Of a DNA stretch of 64,000 nt, positions 46,306 through 58,600 are shown piece by piece (the stretch's first letter is position 1; each line of letters opens with the position of its first letter). The stretch spans positions 1,116,001 through 1,180,000 of the forward strand of contig JAQFWX010000011.1 of assembly GCA_027605045.1 (NCBI GenBank), in the 5' to 3' direction. Source of the DNA: Phallus indusiatus (taxonomy: Eukaryota; Basidiomycota; Agaricomycetes; Phallales; Phallaceae). Made by a program: the position numbers and the translations under genes. The notes under the pieces were generated by a model that made no database searches, had not been told where the DNA came from, and saw only the letters and a list, made by a program, of their open reading frames with translations.

Positions 46306-47710
46306 ACTGCACCCGTCGTTATATTTTCTCGGTTTTTGTTTTTATAGGACCATTTGTGTGTATCTGATGTGTCCTACAATACCCCTCCCTTCCGAGTTGA
46401 TACCAACTTCTTCCGGTGGATAGACGTGTTCACCCTTCCTTCCTTTTCCTTTTTTTTCAAGTTAATTTTTTTCCTTCTGTTCCTTTCCTCCTTTTTTTAT
46501 TCTATTTCAATTTGCCCTGCGTATCGCGTCAGATCTATCCCCGGACATGGGAGGAAAAAAGCAAAAAAAAAAGAGCAAAAAGAAACCGATGAAGGATGGG
46601 CACATTTTACGTGGTTCTTTCAGTTTTCAGGGAATAAAGAGCGTGAATGTCCTAATTTTTTCGTCATCCTTCTGGGCTTGGAGCACGCGACTGACTTTGG
46701 GCTACTGGTTGGGTCTCCATTTTATTACGTTTCGTTCGATTGACCTTTTTCGTTCTCTGCCCTTCCTCTTATCCTTTACTATTGTTTGGACTTTTTATTG
46801 CTATTCTTTCCTGCTACTTTTGTTTCTTCCTTTTTCTTTCCGGTTTTTTTTCCTTTCATTACCAGCTGCGATGTCTCTTTTTCTCTCCTCCTTTTTCTTC
46901 CACACTCCCATCCCCGATACTTTACGATCACTCGCAATCCAACGGAACTAGTTCCGAAATTCGTCTTCCTTACTCGATATGTTGTTATGTGCGCGTAACT
47001 GCTCAGTTATATTTTTTCTTCCCGTCCTCTTCTGCGCGAAGGTGTGAAGTAGCCATTTCACAACAACACACGACAATTTCCTCTGTCATTTTCTGATCAA
47101 CTTGTATAGTAGAATAATACCGTGTTTGATCCTGTCACTTGCTAAACGGTGATCATTGTATGTAGTGTTACAAAAAAAAATGCACGATATTATACCACTT
47201 TTTGCGCTGCTCGAAACGAGAGGGACAATGAGTGATTCAGATCTGTTGAAGCTGAAAGCTTTTTGTCCCTGTGTGCCTGGGTGATGCGTGACGCGTGACG
47301 GGACGTGGTGACGGACAGTGTGATTTGCCGAAAAAACACGCTCACGTGCTACTTAACTAATTGCCAGACGCGGTGAACCAAGCTTCAAGCTTGACCTCGT
47401 ACTTTTGCAAGTTCTCAGTGAGTCCCTAAACAACGAAACCTTATAATCTTTTTTTATATAAAGTCATCAGCCCTTTTTCTCTCCTTCATTCTCTCCTTCT
47501 TCATTCCTGTTTTGCTTTTACATCCTACCTTTTTTTTCTGTATGTCCTCCCTTCACTTCATTCGATCCGGCCGTTCTTCAACTCGTATCTAAGAGTCAGG
47601 TGCTGAAAACCAACGCTCACCGTTTCAATTCAATTCCTAGCAAGATCTTTCTCTCTTTCCTTTTCTCTCTTATTATTCTTTAGACCCTCAACCAATCAAT
47701 CAATCGAGAC
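46306..47710. other. Long intergenic region, pyrimidine-rich, no gene accepted
   Basis: 1405 bases between two plus-strand genes: the nrd1-like 3' UTR and the cdh1 promoter and leader. Coding-strand CT runs occur at 46435-46520, 46740-46910 and 47450-47550. Open frames of up to 134 codons here are Phe/Leu/Ser low complexity and look like artefacts of the CT runs. Around 47275-47310 there are clustered GTGACG-type repeats (gtgatgcgtgacgcgtgacgg). Confidence 0.5.
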
Positions 47711-49525
47711 ATGTCGAATTTGAACAATTCGCCTTTTGGGAAGCGTCTTCGAACCAGTCGTAGTGGTGCACTACGAGACGAAGACAGTGAAGGAGATGAC
47801 ACCGACAGCCCTTGTCCGCCTTCTCCATCTCCACGTGGAAGAAATCGTGGTCCAGTTTTTGGAGTTCCCTCTCTATCAGCCGATTCACAAACACCTACTG
47901 CCAGATCTTCTAGCCCATCTCGAAGTCCAAGAAGAGACTATGGTGATAGGTATTTACCTTCAAGAGATCAAGATATTCGTACATCCTATAACCTTATGGA
48001 AGGTCCTCCCACTCTGTACCCGACTGGAAGGATGATTCCTACCGAATCTGATGCCATTAAAGGTGAGCAGGTCCGAGCTTCCCAGTTTCAATTCGAGGGA
48101 CATTGAGGGGTCCATTGTCCACTTTTTGTCTTTTATCTATAATTAAACTCTTTTTCCAGAACAATCAAACGAAATTTTTTCAAACGTTTTGCATTCGGAG
48201 GTTGCACCCTCTTCTCCAGTTAGAGCGTCCTCTCCCGCTCGCCGCAATCCTCCATTTCCAGTATCCTCCCCTTCCACCCCAACTCGCCAGCGTTTGTTTA
48301 ATTTCACAACCCCAACCCACAGCAGCAATCCTGGAACTCCCGCTAACCTCGATGTGCCTACTGATGAAGCTTACTCCAGGAGTCCTGTTCGAGCGGAAAG
48401 TAGGCAGCTCCTCGAAAGTCCCCGTCGGCAGCTTAGGAGCGTATGCAAAACTCCCTATCGTGTTCTTGATGCCCCTGAACTGGCCGACGATTTTTACTTG
48501 AATTTGGTCGACTGGTCGACGACCAATGTATTGGCAGTTGGCCTAGGTTCAAGCGTTTATCTCTGGTCCGCAGAAAATGCAGCCGTTAATCTATTATGCA
48601 ATTTCAATGATACTTCGGATACCGTCAGCTCCATCTCATGGGTACAGAAAGGATCCACCTTGGCTGTAGGGTTCATGTCTGGCTCCTTGCGTATATACGA
48701 TGCGTCTACTGCGGCCTTATTGCGGACTTACGATCATGCTCATAATAGCCGAATCGGTGCGCTTTCGTGGAATCAGCATATTCTAACTTCTGGAGCTCGG
48801 GACCGTATAATCAATTGCCGTGATGTCCGCGAGCCTTCCCAGCGGCCCATCCGTCGTTGGGCTGGTCACAAACAAGAGGTTTGTGGTCTCACCTGGAACA
48901 AGACCGATTCTGTCGAATCAGCTTTACTAGCTAGCGGGGGCAATGACAATAAAGTCTGTATATGGGACCTTCGTGGTTCAACACGGGCCCAGGCACCTGA
49001 AACTGCCGAAGCTCCTTTATTCAAGTTCCATGAACATACGGCCGCTGTTCGAGGAATGGCTTGGAACCCACATGTGGCTAATGTTCTCGCTACCGGTGGA
49101 GGAACACAAGACAAAATGATTCGATTCTGGAATACACAGACAGGCACTTTGCTTCATGCCTTAAATACGGGTTCTCAGGTTAGTCAAACCAATATCGAAT
49201 GTTTTTCTCAAATTTTGAGCGTCTGAGATAGGTTTGTAACCTTATTTGGTCAATAACAACGCATGAATTAGTCTCCACCCATGGTTTTTCTGCGATAGCT
49301 CCTCAAAACCAGATATGTCTATGGAGATATCCTGCTTTAAGCATGGTAGCGTCCCTAACTGGACATACGCACCGTGTTTTGTATTTGGCCCGAAGTCCCG
49401 ACGGAGAGACAATAGTAACTGGTGCCGGAGATGAAACTCTACGATTTTGGAGTGCATTTCCCAAGAAGGAAGAGAAGACCGTCAAACGAGAAAGTCGGCT
49501 TGATTACACAAAGCTTATCCGATGA
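47711..49525 (+). CDS. CDH1: Cdh1/Fizzy-related APC/C activator, WD40 protein
   Basis: Activates the anaphase-promoting complex in late mitosis and G1 by presenting D-box and KEN-box substrates. The start reads [20 protein letters not shown]. The C-box is DRYLPSRD (near residue 80), the APC/C-binding motif. A Ser-Pro-rich region offers many CDK sites, e.g. [20 protein letters not shown]. Then [20 protein letters not shown] and LVDWS leads into seven WD40 blades with [66 protein letters not shown] and [13 protein letters not shown]. The last residues are LIR, the Ile-Arg tail that docks on TPR subunits. Introns lie after about 48061 and at about 49178-49231. C-box, WD40 domain and IR tail are all present. 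Confidence 0.95.
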
Positions 49526-50140
49526 CTTACAGAATCTTTTCCCCTCCCCATTGCACTACATACACTAGTCTTTGCCGTCCACGCCTTGCTGTCTTGCTCT
49601 TATTTCTTCCCTGCTGTCAATATGATACGTCCATGCTCTTACGTCGGGTGTTGTTCCCCTTGTTACTTACTTTCCCTCTCATCTTTCATTTATGTTCATG
49701 TTCTCCCATTGTGTTATGCTTCATTGCATCTTCCTTGACACCTATGTATATCCCCATATTCACGGTACATACTCGTCCTAGCTCGGCGGTTCTGCTTATT
49801 AGTACATCAAGGAAGAGAATAATATAACTGTAGTTACTAGGAAATATACAAGAATTTTATGCATGTATAAATAATCTTGAGCGGTCAACACAATCTAAGT
49901 ACCAAAGCAACAAACACCCCATCTGATGTCCACATTTAGATGCAATTCTTCACTTTGAATGTGCGTGTAGTAGACATTAGTACTCATAATTTTTCATTAA
50001 AATGGTACAGTCTAGTATACTATTCTCCAATAATGCGAAATAATATGCAAAGAGAATTGAAACAATATAAAAAAAAGTCAAGAATGAGCATGCGAAATAT
50101 AATGAAATGTTATGCTATACCCGAAAATCTAATACGAAGG
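49526..50140. other. Intergenic 3'-3' region
   Basis: 615 bases between the convergent cdh1 and eIF4G genes. The left half is CT-rich 3' UTR and the right half is AT-rich. No gene was seen. Confidence 0.4.
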
Positions 50141-53100
50141 TTAAGGCTCCAAGCTGTCATACTCCTTCAATAATTTGTCTCTAGGATGTAAAACTGGATC
50201 ACCCTCGACGACAATCTTTCCTGCAAGTTTCTCGACGGAGGATCTAGGTAAACTCGACCCTTTTAATAAAATCGCTACCAATCTGTAGGCAGCAGGGACA
50301 TCAATGGCAACATCGTCAATGTATTCCAATTGGGAGATAAAGCCTTCCTCCATTACAGACGGGGGACAGAGATCATTGTTTGCCCAGCGAGTTAAAAGTT
50401 CTCCTGCCATGTAGGCTTCTGAATCCTTTCGCTCCAAAGTGCTAGCGATTAATTGATCAATGAATTGGGAGCGATACGAGGGTTCAAAGCTGGATATGTA
50501 TAAATCTGCCTCGTCAAAGTTCTTCAAAGCCCAGAACTCTTTCAAGTCTTCCCCAATTTTAGCTTTGGCCTTTTCGGGAGGTAGCGATGGCTCGGCTTCG
50601 TCACCACTGCGTGCAACTTCTTCCTCTAATACTTTGGTATCCTCCCCAGGTCTGGGTAATGAACGCGGGAGTAGAGCGAGTTTTTTGCGTTGAGAAGCCG
50701 CTTCAGGAATACCAGTTTGTGTGAAATCAGCACTGGGTTTGCGACTAGGAGGACGACTAGATTTCCCAGCCACCGGAGGTTCCCCGATGACTTCGGAATT
50801 AAGCATTGCAAACATATTAGAAGTAGAAGTTGGACGGGGTACGCTGTTCTCGCGACCTTTAACATCTTTCCGAGAGAAGACGCTGGCCGGGCCAAGTGTC
50901 GTTGTCCCTGTCTTGTCAATTTTGCCAAATTTGGTCAAATCGCCTGCAGCTGTCGTCGGTCGAGGTTGCACAACCGATGTCCACCCATCTGCACCAGGTT
51001 GCATGGAATAACCAGAGGTGCGAGCTTCACCACGCCGAGAACCGCCTCGTGACATCGGATCCCTGCCTGCGGTCCGAGAAGATTGCTCTTGTTGCGCCTT
51101 CACTTGATCTTTAGCGGCCTGTAACACTATTTATGTACTGATAAGATTCAAAGCATATTGGGAACTTACCTGCTCGTGTACGGCAGCAATAGTAGTGGGC
51201 GCTATTTGAACATTCCGGGTCACCCATTTGCGTTCCCGCAATTCCAAAACGTCCTGAGAGAGAAATCAATACGTTTTCTTTGGAAAAGGGAAAAGAAAAA
51301 AATCTGACCAGTAACATATACTGCATTCGACTGCTGATATGAGAACTCTTGGAGAGCTCTTCCATTCTCTTGATGTACACATCGATACGAGCGCTGCTCT
51401 TCTCCGTATCTAGTTGTCGACCTATAGTTGTAAATAACTTGCAAAGACTTTCAATCTCTTCTTCTTCAGGGTTCTCGACATTCCCAAGCAGTTTTTTGAT
51501 ACATTCGTGCATGATCCGCTCAGTGAGCATTTGCAATTTGAACAGTTCGCCAATGAATTTGACAAGACCAAGCCCCCGACGCTTCGCTTTCTGTGCTGCG
51601 TAATATTCATCCGAATATAGCACATCCTCGCCAGTATCCTTGCCAGAAACGCGGGCTTCCTCTGCTGCATCCTTTGCTGCTTTATCATCAGCGGCTTTAC
51701 TTTCCGCCGCCTTCGCAGCAGCCTCCTTCATCGACCAGCCTTGCTCGAAGTCTTCCTGACATCTATTGAGCAAGTACTTACGGAACAGCTGACCACCTGT
51801 TATTGGTCTGCCATCAGTAGTGCGAATAGTTTCATCTTGAACATTTGGGGATATCCGTTCCATCATTTTACGGCAAAGGCGAGCGTACATTTCAGACCAA
51901 GCAGCTTCATCGGTAGCCTTCTCGAAAACTAAACGAATAACCTGTATTAATGTACGACCGTCTTTCTCATTCTCAGATTTGTTCGCCCAGTCAATGATTT
52001 GGTCAGATATGGAGTCGAATTTCTCCATAGTGAGCTTGTTAAGCAGACTTTTTACTTTGCGTTCCACGACTTCGGTTGGATCCGCGTCTACAGGGCCGCG
52101 ACGAGAAAGCATCCATCGGTTTTCTGATACCTTGAGCGGTTCGACAGGTTCAAAAGGCGGTGCCAGGATATTACTAGCCATAGAGGACGTCCGTTCGCGC
52201 TCACGATCAGGTACTGGCGCTGCATTAGGTTTGGTTGTGTCGTGCTGCCTATTACGGCCGCGTTGACTTCTGGTCCGACCACTCGGTCCTAGCGGGGAGT
52301 TTTGGGGAGCTGCCCCACCTTGACTGACGGTACGCATCAAGACGGTAGCTCTAGGGAAAGCGGCCGACCCAGGACCACCGACAGATGTAGATCGACCCAT
52401 TTGTGTGGGCAAACGATCGTCTTGATTCATTTTCCCACCCGCCGTAGCGAACTGTCCCATTAACATTTGACTAGGGGTGGTACTCTTGCCTGGGAACGAG
52501 TTTCCAAGCGGGATGTTCCCTTTAAGACCAAGGTTTGGAGGAGGCGGTCGATTGCCACCGCGAGCACGATTGTTCGCAAAGTTAGATTCGTTACTGACGG
52601 GCTCTAAGCCAATTGCATCGAGGGTTGGAAGAGAGTCGGGCTTTTCAGTGCAAATATCCATAAATTGCAGTAAAAATTCCCGATCATACCTAGGTACGAA
52701 TAAGGATCAAAATTGCGCAGAGATCCAAAGTACCAATTTACTAACCTAAATTTGCCGTTAGAGGCGCCCGCATTAAGTTCAGGTTTTGGACTAAGAATGC
52801 CATTAGGATACTGGATTCTATCCAAATTGTCTATAGCGCGAGCAGTAGCCAAAGCAGAGGGGAGAGAAGGTGGTAGACCAGGCTTTGAGGTAGCTGAGAG
52901 GTCTAACGGCCCCGGAACTGGGCGTTTAGACTTTGACGGTTCAGAAGCTTGCGAAGAGAACGACCTCGAAGGGAGAGAAGGGGTGATCAAGGAAGGCGCA
53001 GGAGATCCAGCATAGCTCATGTCTTGATCTTTCTTCTTTTCAGATTCCTCCCGAGCCACAGCTTTGTCCTCTTCTTCTTTGCGCACTCTTTCCGCCTCCT

Positions 53101-55105
53101 CCAGGCTTAGACGTTCGCGCTCTTTTTCTTCTGCTTCCTTCCGAAGTCGCTCACGTTCTTCCTCTTCTTTACGCAAACGCTCTTGCTCTTCTCGTTGTTC
53201 CTGCTCTCTTTTCTCGCGTTCCAATTGTTCTTGCTTCTCGCGTTCCAACCGTTCTTGTTTCTCGCGCTCCTCCTGCTCTTTTCTTTCGCGCTCTATTCGT
53301 TCCTGTTCTAACCTCTCTTGCTCCAATCTTTCTTGCTCCAACCTCTCTTGCTCCAACCGTTCCTGCTCCAGCCTTTCCTTTTCCAATCGTTCTTTTTCCA
53401 GCTTCTCCTTTTCTATTCGTTCTCGTTCCAGCCGTTCTTTTTCTAACCGTTCTTGTTCCAAACGCTCCCGATCCTCTCGAGCCTGTCGCTCTTCGTCCTC
53501 TTTACGCTTCCGTCCCTCCTCTTCTTCTCTCCGTCTGCGTTTTTCCTCAAAATCGCGTTGTCGCTTCGCCGTTGATTCTTGTTCTGCCCTTTCCTGTCTT
53601 TCTTTGTTGCGTCGCTCTTCTTCTAGGCGTTTGTTATGAGACTCTTCCGATTCTATCCGAACTTTTGCGGCTTCTGTTGGCCTTCGTTGATGACCGGATC
53701 CTAGTGCAGGGGAACTGGGCGGTTCGGTAGGATTTCGCGAAGCGGCCACCGATGACAAATCCACGGGTTTGCCACTGCTAGGATTGCGTATCTGAATAGC
53801 TCGTGTACCCTGCGGAACAAAAGGCATAGCAGTTGAGTTCAGTCGACCACTCGGCGTCTGCGGCGTACTAGGGGGTGGTGGAGAATATGGGTATGGGTAG
53901 GAAGCCTGGGGAGGGAATGGTGAGGGTGTAGAAGTTGATAGAGATGGTAGAGATGGTTGATTGGGTGGAGTAGGACCGGGTTGAATAACAGGAACTGGGG
54001 GTCTCGGAGATGATAAATGAGAGGAAGGAGCCGGTGGCATTGGCTGCGACACCCAGAAATTGTCATAGTACTAAGTTTTTTTTTCTTTAGTATTTAAAAG
54101 AAGTGCAAAATAAAAAAGGACCTACGTAATAGGGTGTTGGCGCCCATTGTCCCGCTTGAGGATGTGGGAGTGGAGAAGGAACAGGATGTGAGGAGAGTAG
54201 GTGTTGTGAAGCATGCGGTGGTTGGGTGACAGACACTTGTCCCATTCTTGGACTGCTGGGATTGAGGGCTGGGTTATTGGGTGGTACACCCCGGGAGCCT
54301 GCTCCGTTGTTCACGGAACGATTGTACTGGGATATGCGGGGTGAAGCTGCAGAGGGTGCGGCAGAGGATGGGCCGTTGGATCTGTGAGGATAACCATGCG
54401 ACGGCGGTGGGTTTTGGTTTGGGGGGAGGGGAAGGGGTGCAGGACGTTGAGCAGGGGAATCACCGGCAGCGGTAGCGCTCGTAGGCGACGGAGCACTAGA
54501 CGGTGTAGCATTAGATCTAAATAACGCCTTGACATCTAGTTTTGGCTTTGCAGCCGCGGTAGCGGGTGTGGGAGAAGGGCTTGAGGAGGCTGCCGGTGTG
54601 GCGGGCTTGGCAGTTGTTGAAGTTTTAACAACACTATCAGGCGAAACCGTGCCAAACGTAATGAGGCTGGGGCCGTCAGAAGATAGCGATGGCGCTGCAG
54701 CCGATTTCGTTGGAACTGGAGATGCTGGTTCGGCTATCGTTCCAAACGACAATGCGGGAGCTAGACAAAAGAAAAAAAGCGAGTTTGACAGCATGAGTAA
54801 AAAAAAATGAAAGAGCACATGTAAAGGCTTCAATTACCTGGCTTTTGTGAGGGTTGGATGCCTTTTGGAACGCTGACACCATCTTTGAAGGTAGAATTGA
54901 AATTAGATGGACCGCCTAGTGCTGATGGCTTGCGAGAGTGAGTAGGAGTTGGATTGACAGAGGCCTGCGTCGCAGCGGATGGTGACTGAGAACGGGGTGT
55001 GTTGGATGCTAGATTGCTATTTGGAGGGCCTTTGGCCCAAGCAGACGTCGCAGGAGGTTGAGAAGCAGATATCTTTGGTGCTGATGCAGTAAGAGATTTG
55101 CTCAT
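50141..55105 (-). CDS. Translation initiation factor eIF4G
   Basis: The scaffold joining cap-binding eIF4E, the helicase eIF4A and the ribosome. The start at 55103-55105 reads MSKSLTASAPKISASQPPAT. The N-terminal third is Pro/Ser/Ala-rich. A highly charged Glu/Arg repeat region lies at about 53130-53560. The eIF4E-binding motif YDREFLLQF (YxxxxL-hydrophobic), Tyr codon at 52686-52688, spans an exon start. The MIF4G domain begins VERKVKSLLNKLTMEKFDSI, with RLVFEKATDEAAWSEMYARL and GQLFRKYLLNRCQEDFEQGW, and later GLVKFIGELFKLQMLTERIM. A Ser-rich spacer leads to a C-terminal MA3-like domain (FWALKNFDEADLYISSFEPS, LLTRWANNDLCPPSVMEEGF). The MA3 region is absent from yeast Tif4631. Introns occur near 51120-51250, 52700-52745 and 54060-54125. 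Confidence 0.92.
53130..53560 (-). repeat. Internal Glu/Arg/Leu/Gln repeat array in eIF4G
   Basis: About 140 codons of near-tandem pentads of the LEQER/LEKER/LERER type, with no Pro or aromatics. It is predicted to form a single long charged alpha-helix or coiled coil. Confidence 0.75.
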
Positions 55106-55527
55106 TCTGTCAGATTGAAACGATGAGGCATGGTCCCAGAAATTCATCGAGAAGGGTAGACTATACATACTAAATGCAAAGAGTTCGTTTATTTTTGTTA
55201 GTAAAGGAACGATTGTCTTTGTCAGTTGAGGAAATTATTCTTTTGTTTCGTTTTTTTTCGAATGATAATGAATTTCGAAAAGAAATATGATGAGGAGAGA
55301 TCGTCAGGACGTATGGCGTCGTTCAATTGCTCTCGTTTCGTAAAAAAAAAAAGGCGATGACCTGCCAGCAGGCTTAAGAGCCGTGCGCTGTACGTATTCT
55401 AAACACTGGGATAACAAGATAAAGATGTGATTCGAGAAACAAGTACTTGTAAGAAAGTACTGCTTTTGTATCGTCCGTTGTCGAACAAGGACGAACAGGG
55501 AAAGAGGGAGTGAGCGGACTTTGAATT
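55106..55527. other. Intergenic promoter of eIF4G and 3' end of the next gene
   Basis: 422 bases between two minus-strand genes. It is AT-rich, with T runs near 55250 and an A run at 55341-55351. No gene was seen. Confidence 0.4.
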
Positions 55528-57527
55528 CTAGTACGTCTCCCAAAAAATATCCGGCAACACCTGCCTCATCACTTTCCAATGCTCCAGCGCAGTTTCCTCC
55601 TCCCACTTTGTGAGCTGGTTTGACCCGTCGTGCAATATCCATTCATTCCCTTCAACATCTCCAATGATTCGGGAACGAGGTATTTCCCGGTCCCCGACGT
55701 CTGTCAACATATGCTTTCTCAGGCGGGATCCGAGATAATCATCTTCCTCCGCATCCCGGAAGCTCCAGGAAGTGGAAGAACAAAATATAACCTTAGGAAA
55801 CAATTTTTAACTACCTCCTGATTGCTCTGTTTTTTCTCAAACTCACAATGTTGAAGAAAGTCTCCTTTTCATCGAACCTGTGCAAATGATCATGGTATCC
55901 TCGGCAATGCCCAAAACTAGCCTCCAGCGTCAGATATATGGCCCTTGATGAATGGCTCCCCAGCGTTCCCGCGAAATTCTCCGGACTCATCAGCAACCTG
56001 ATCTCCTAACTGGAATAACCGGTGTAACAACCTACTCACCACTGCAATCACACCATCTCTCTTCATCACCGTCTTGAGCATGTTCCAAAATTCGATCGTG
56101 AATATGTGATCCGGTACACCTCCACCTGAAAAACAGTCATGTATGACATACTTGTATTTGTCATCATCTGATAACACAGGTTGCTTCTCGACCCAGCCTC
56201 GAGCATCTTCTAGATATATTTCGTTGGGCACTGGCAGTCCAAAATATGCTCTCGCATAGTCATAAACAGTTGGATCGATCTCAACGATCGTTGTGTTTAT
56301 TCTCTGTGCCAAGAAAGATTCAACAGCAATACCAACACCCAAGCCTCTTCAAAACGGGAATGATGAGTGTCAAAAGCTGCGAAAGCACACGCGTCCTAGA
56401 CTCACATGAACAGAGCCCTTTCTTGTTCCCGTTTCCGCTCTTCCTTGACGTCTCTCGGCTCGATTAACCTGATGGCTTCCTGAAGGACAAACGTTAAATA
56501 AATGCTGTCCCCTAAACCGTTACGGCTGTCGGAAGGCACTTTGGTTCCTATCCACCTCCCGCCCAACAGACTGTGGTCCGCTCGCAAGAAGCGAAAGCTT
56601 TTCTCGATGTATTCCCCAGCCACGATAAGTCCAGTAGTGCTCTCCTGTCTGGCTAATACCCGCACAGAAGCTGTTTTTGTGCCTTGGTGGGCTGTTCGCA
56701 CATAAGGAAAACGGGGCGATGTTATGGGTGGTAATTGAGTGCTCAGAACACCCAGCAGAATTGGTAGCACGGTGAGAATGGTTGAACCCGGGAGTTTTCG
56801 ACGACCGTCTGATGCACTTCTTGTCTTTCTACTTAGAATTACTCCCCAAAGCATTAGGCATTGACTTAATACGAGGAGCTGTTTACGAAATAAAATAAAA
56901 TTTGTTTATTATTACCTATTCGGCAGGCTTCCGAAACAAAATGTCTGCGTACTATGTTAGAGCTAGTCAAATATTGACCGAATGGCAAATATGCCAAGAG
57001 GAATCTTTCTAATGTGATATGCAGTCCGTTTGCAATCATGGATACTGTCGCGTTGAAAACTAAAGATCCAGCTTGTATGGTCGGGAGAAATTTGGCCTGA
57101 GTCGATCATTTGGATTCAAAATGAGGTTAAAAGTGAGGCAACATAGACTAACATTCCACCGCTTGAACAATAAAACACTCGATAAAATTAGAGGGATCAT
57201 GGCTGGGAGCACGGTAAGACTGGCACCTAAGACGGGGTCACCAGTCAGTTTCCCAAGCCATTTCCCTAAGGTATATATCAGATATGGTAGACACGCGACA
57301 AGACACGCCAACTTGGAGAGGATAGTGGAGTCGTTTGCATTTGTGAATGTATGGAAAGGCCAGAATGCTGAAAGTAGATAAACAGCTGTCCGGCTTGTGG
57401 TATGGTACGACGCTGGGGCAACACTACCGTACAAAGGATGCAAGGCAAGTCGTACGGCAATTCCTGCTATAGCGAGGGCCGACAAAAGTGCTACAGACCG
57501 CGTTATCGAACATAGACTGCGCAACAT
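55528..57527 (-). CDS. Membrane-anchored spermidine synthase-like methyltransferase-fold protein
   Basis: The N-terminal half is a multi-pass membrane region: MLRSLCSITRSVALLSALAI and VRLALHPLYGSVAPASYHT, then LSKLACLVACLPYLIYTLGK and VLGASLTVLPAMIPLILSSV. A lumenal or cytosolic domain follows with YVRTAHQGTKTASVRVLARQ, STTGLIVAGEYIEKSFRFLR, ADHSLLGGRW and GDSIYLTFVLQEAIRLI. The Rossmann core has GLGVGIAVESFLAQ (motif I), TIVEIDPTVYDYARAYFGLP (acidic ribose-binding Glu) and YVIHDCFSGGGVPDHIFTIE. The end is EEETALEHWKVMRQVLPDIF. The fold matches polyamine synthase-type proteins, but the catalytic Asp of true spermidine synthases is not obvious (IHDCFSGG), so activity on polyamines is uncertain. 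Introns of about 55 bases interrupt it. Confidence 0.8.
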
Positions 57528-57657
57528 GGCGGCTGAAGTGGAGTATCAGAGCGGAAAATTCGCCAAACACCTGGGACCATGAAAGTTCCCGAAAACTAGG
57601 AAGAGTCTCGGCTTCATTATGGTTTTGAAAATCACAAGAAAATCGCTATGTAGTAGA

Positions 57658-58600
57658 CTATCTTTGTCTCACAGTAGAGATAATTACGAACAAGGAGGCC
57701 GAAGTACAGAGTGTCATGCAGACACTGCTGAAGATGCCCACGTTTCTGACTTGCATCGCCCATATGGAGCAAAGGATGCCCGATGCAACCAAAATGCAGC
57801 CTAACATTGTGAATACGATGCAAATCCAATGGTAGGATTCCAAAAGATCCATGGGAGGCTGTCATCATCGTTTTTTCAGATCAAATCAAAATGTAGGGAG
57901 AGAAAGAAACAGTATTTTTACTTGACGAAATCCAACACATTGTAACATGACAACGGGATCTTGAAAGGAAGACAATCCGTGTGGCATAATCTTTTCTTCT
58001 TCTTCCTCTTTAGCTTCTTCTAAACGAAACTTGACGAGCACAAAGCCCGCCAAAAATGAGAGCATGGCTAACCCCATCTCCGTTTCATCAAATGCAATTT
58101 TTAACCCATCTTCTTAACATACCTGCAAAGGAGTGGAATATCAATGACCCACTAAGGCATGCATTTGCAGTGTCGAGTATGATAGAGCTCTCTGCGCCCG
58201 GTGTACTTGGGGTGGTGAAAGACAACAGCTGCGCTTCGGTAGCAGCAAAAAAGGTGGTCTAGATGATTTTAATTAAAAACTATCAAAATCAAGATGACAA
58301 CTATTAACACTCACTATAACACTAATTAATTGTAAGCGATCCATCCATGACTGTTCAAGGTCGCGGAGACCCTGCCGATTCGACTTCTTGGGCTTCTTTG
58401 GGATATGGTTTGCATTCTGATCTTCGGAAATTATCCTTTCAGACTTTGGATATATATGAATTGAAATATGGAGGCCGAATCTGCTTACTTGGAGAAGTGT
58501 CTGTGACGTGTACGGCTGTGCTAGTCGGATATACTGACTGAAAAAAGCTACTAGATTCATCTGTGGGTGATGTCGTGTAAGAAAGTTCAAAACTAAACAT
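57658..58600 (-). CDS. Small multi-pass membrane protein of unknown function
   Basis: Reconstructed by splice logic. Exon 1 begins MFSFELSYTTSPTDESSSFF and VYPTSTAVHVTDTSP; an intron joins NQNANHIPKKPKKSNRQGLR, DLEQSWMDRLQLISVI. Next is TTFFAATEAQLLSFTTPSTP, then SIILDTANACLSGSLIFHSF. After another intron comes AAMLSFLAGFVLVKFRLEEA, KEEEEEKIMPHGLSSFQDPV and CVGFRQPP. The last exon reads MDLLESYHWICIVFTMLGCI, LVASGILCSIWAMQVRNVGI and ends STVRQR. About four transmembrane helices are expected. The type 'LQLISVITTFFAATEA' with helices on both sides is familiar from Agaricomycete membrane proteins of unknown role. The open frame continues upstream of 58600 without a stop, so the start is tentative. 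Confidence 0.65.

Noticed and set aside
46547..46951. 134-codon open frame between nrd1-like and cdh1-like genes
   Set aside because: Composition is Phe/Leu/Ser from CT-rich DNA, there is no family signature, and overlapping frames are equally open. It looks like UTR or leader sequence.
52477..52749. Gly/Pro/Arg-rich plus-strand frame
   Set aside because: Antisense shadow of the Pro-rich part of eIF4G.
53064..53639. 191-codon plus-strand frame rich in Ser/Arg/Cys
   Set aside because: It is the antisense shadow of the Glu/Arg repeat region of eIF4G.
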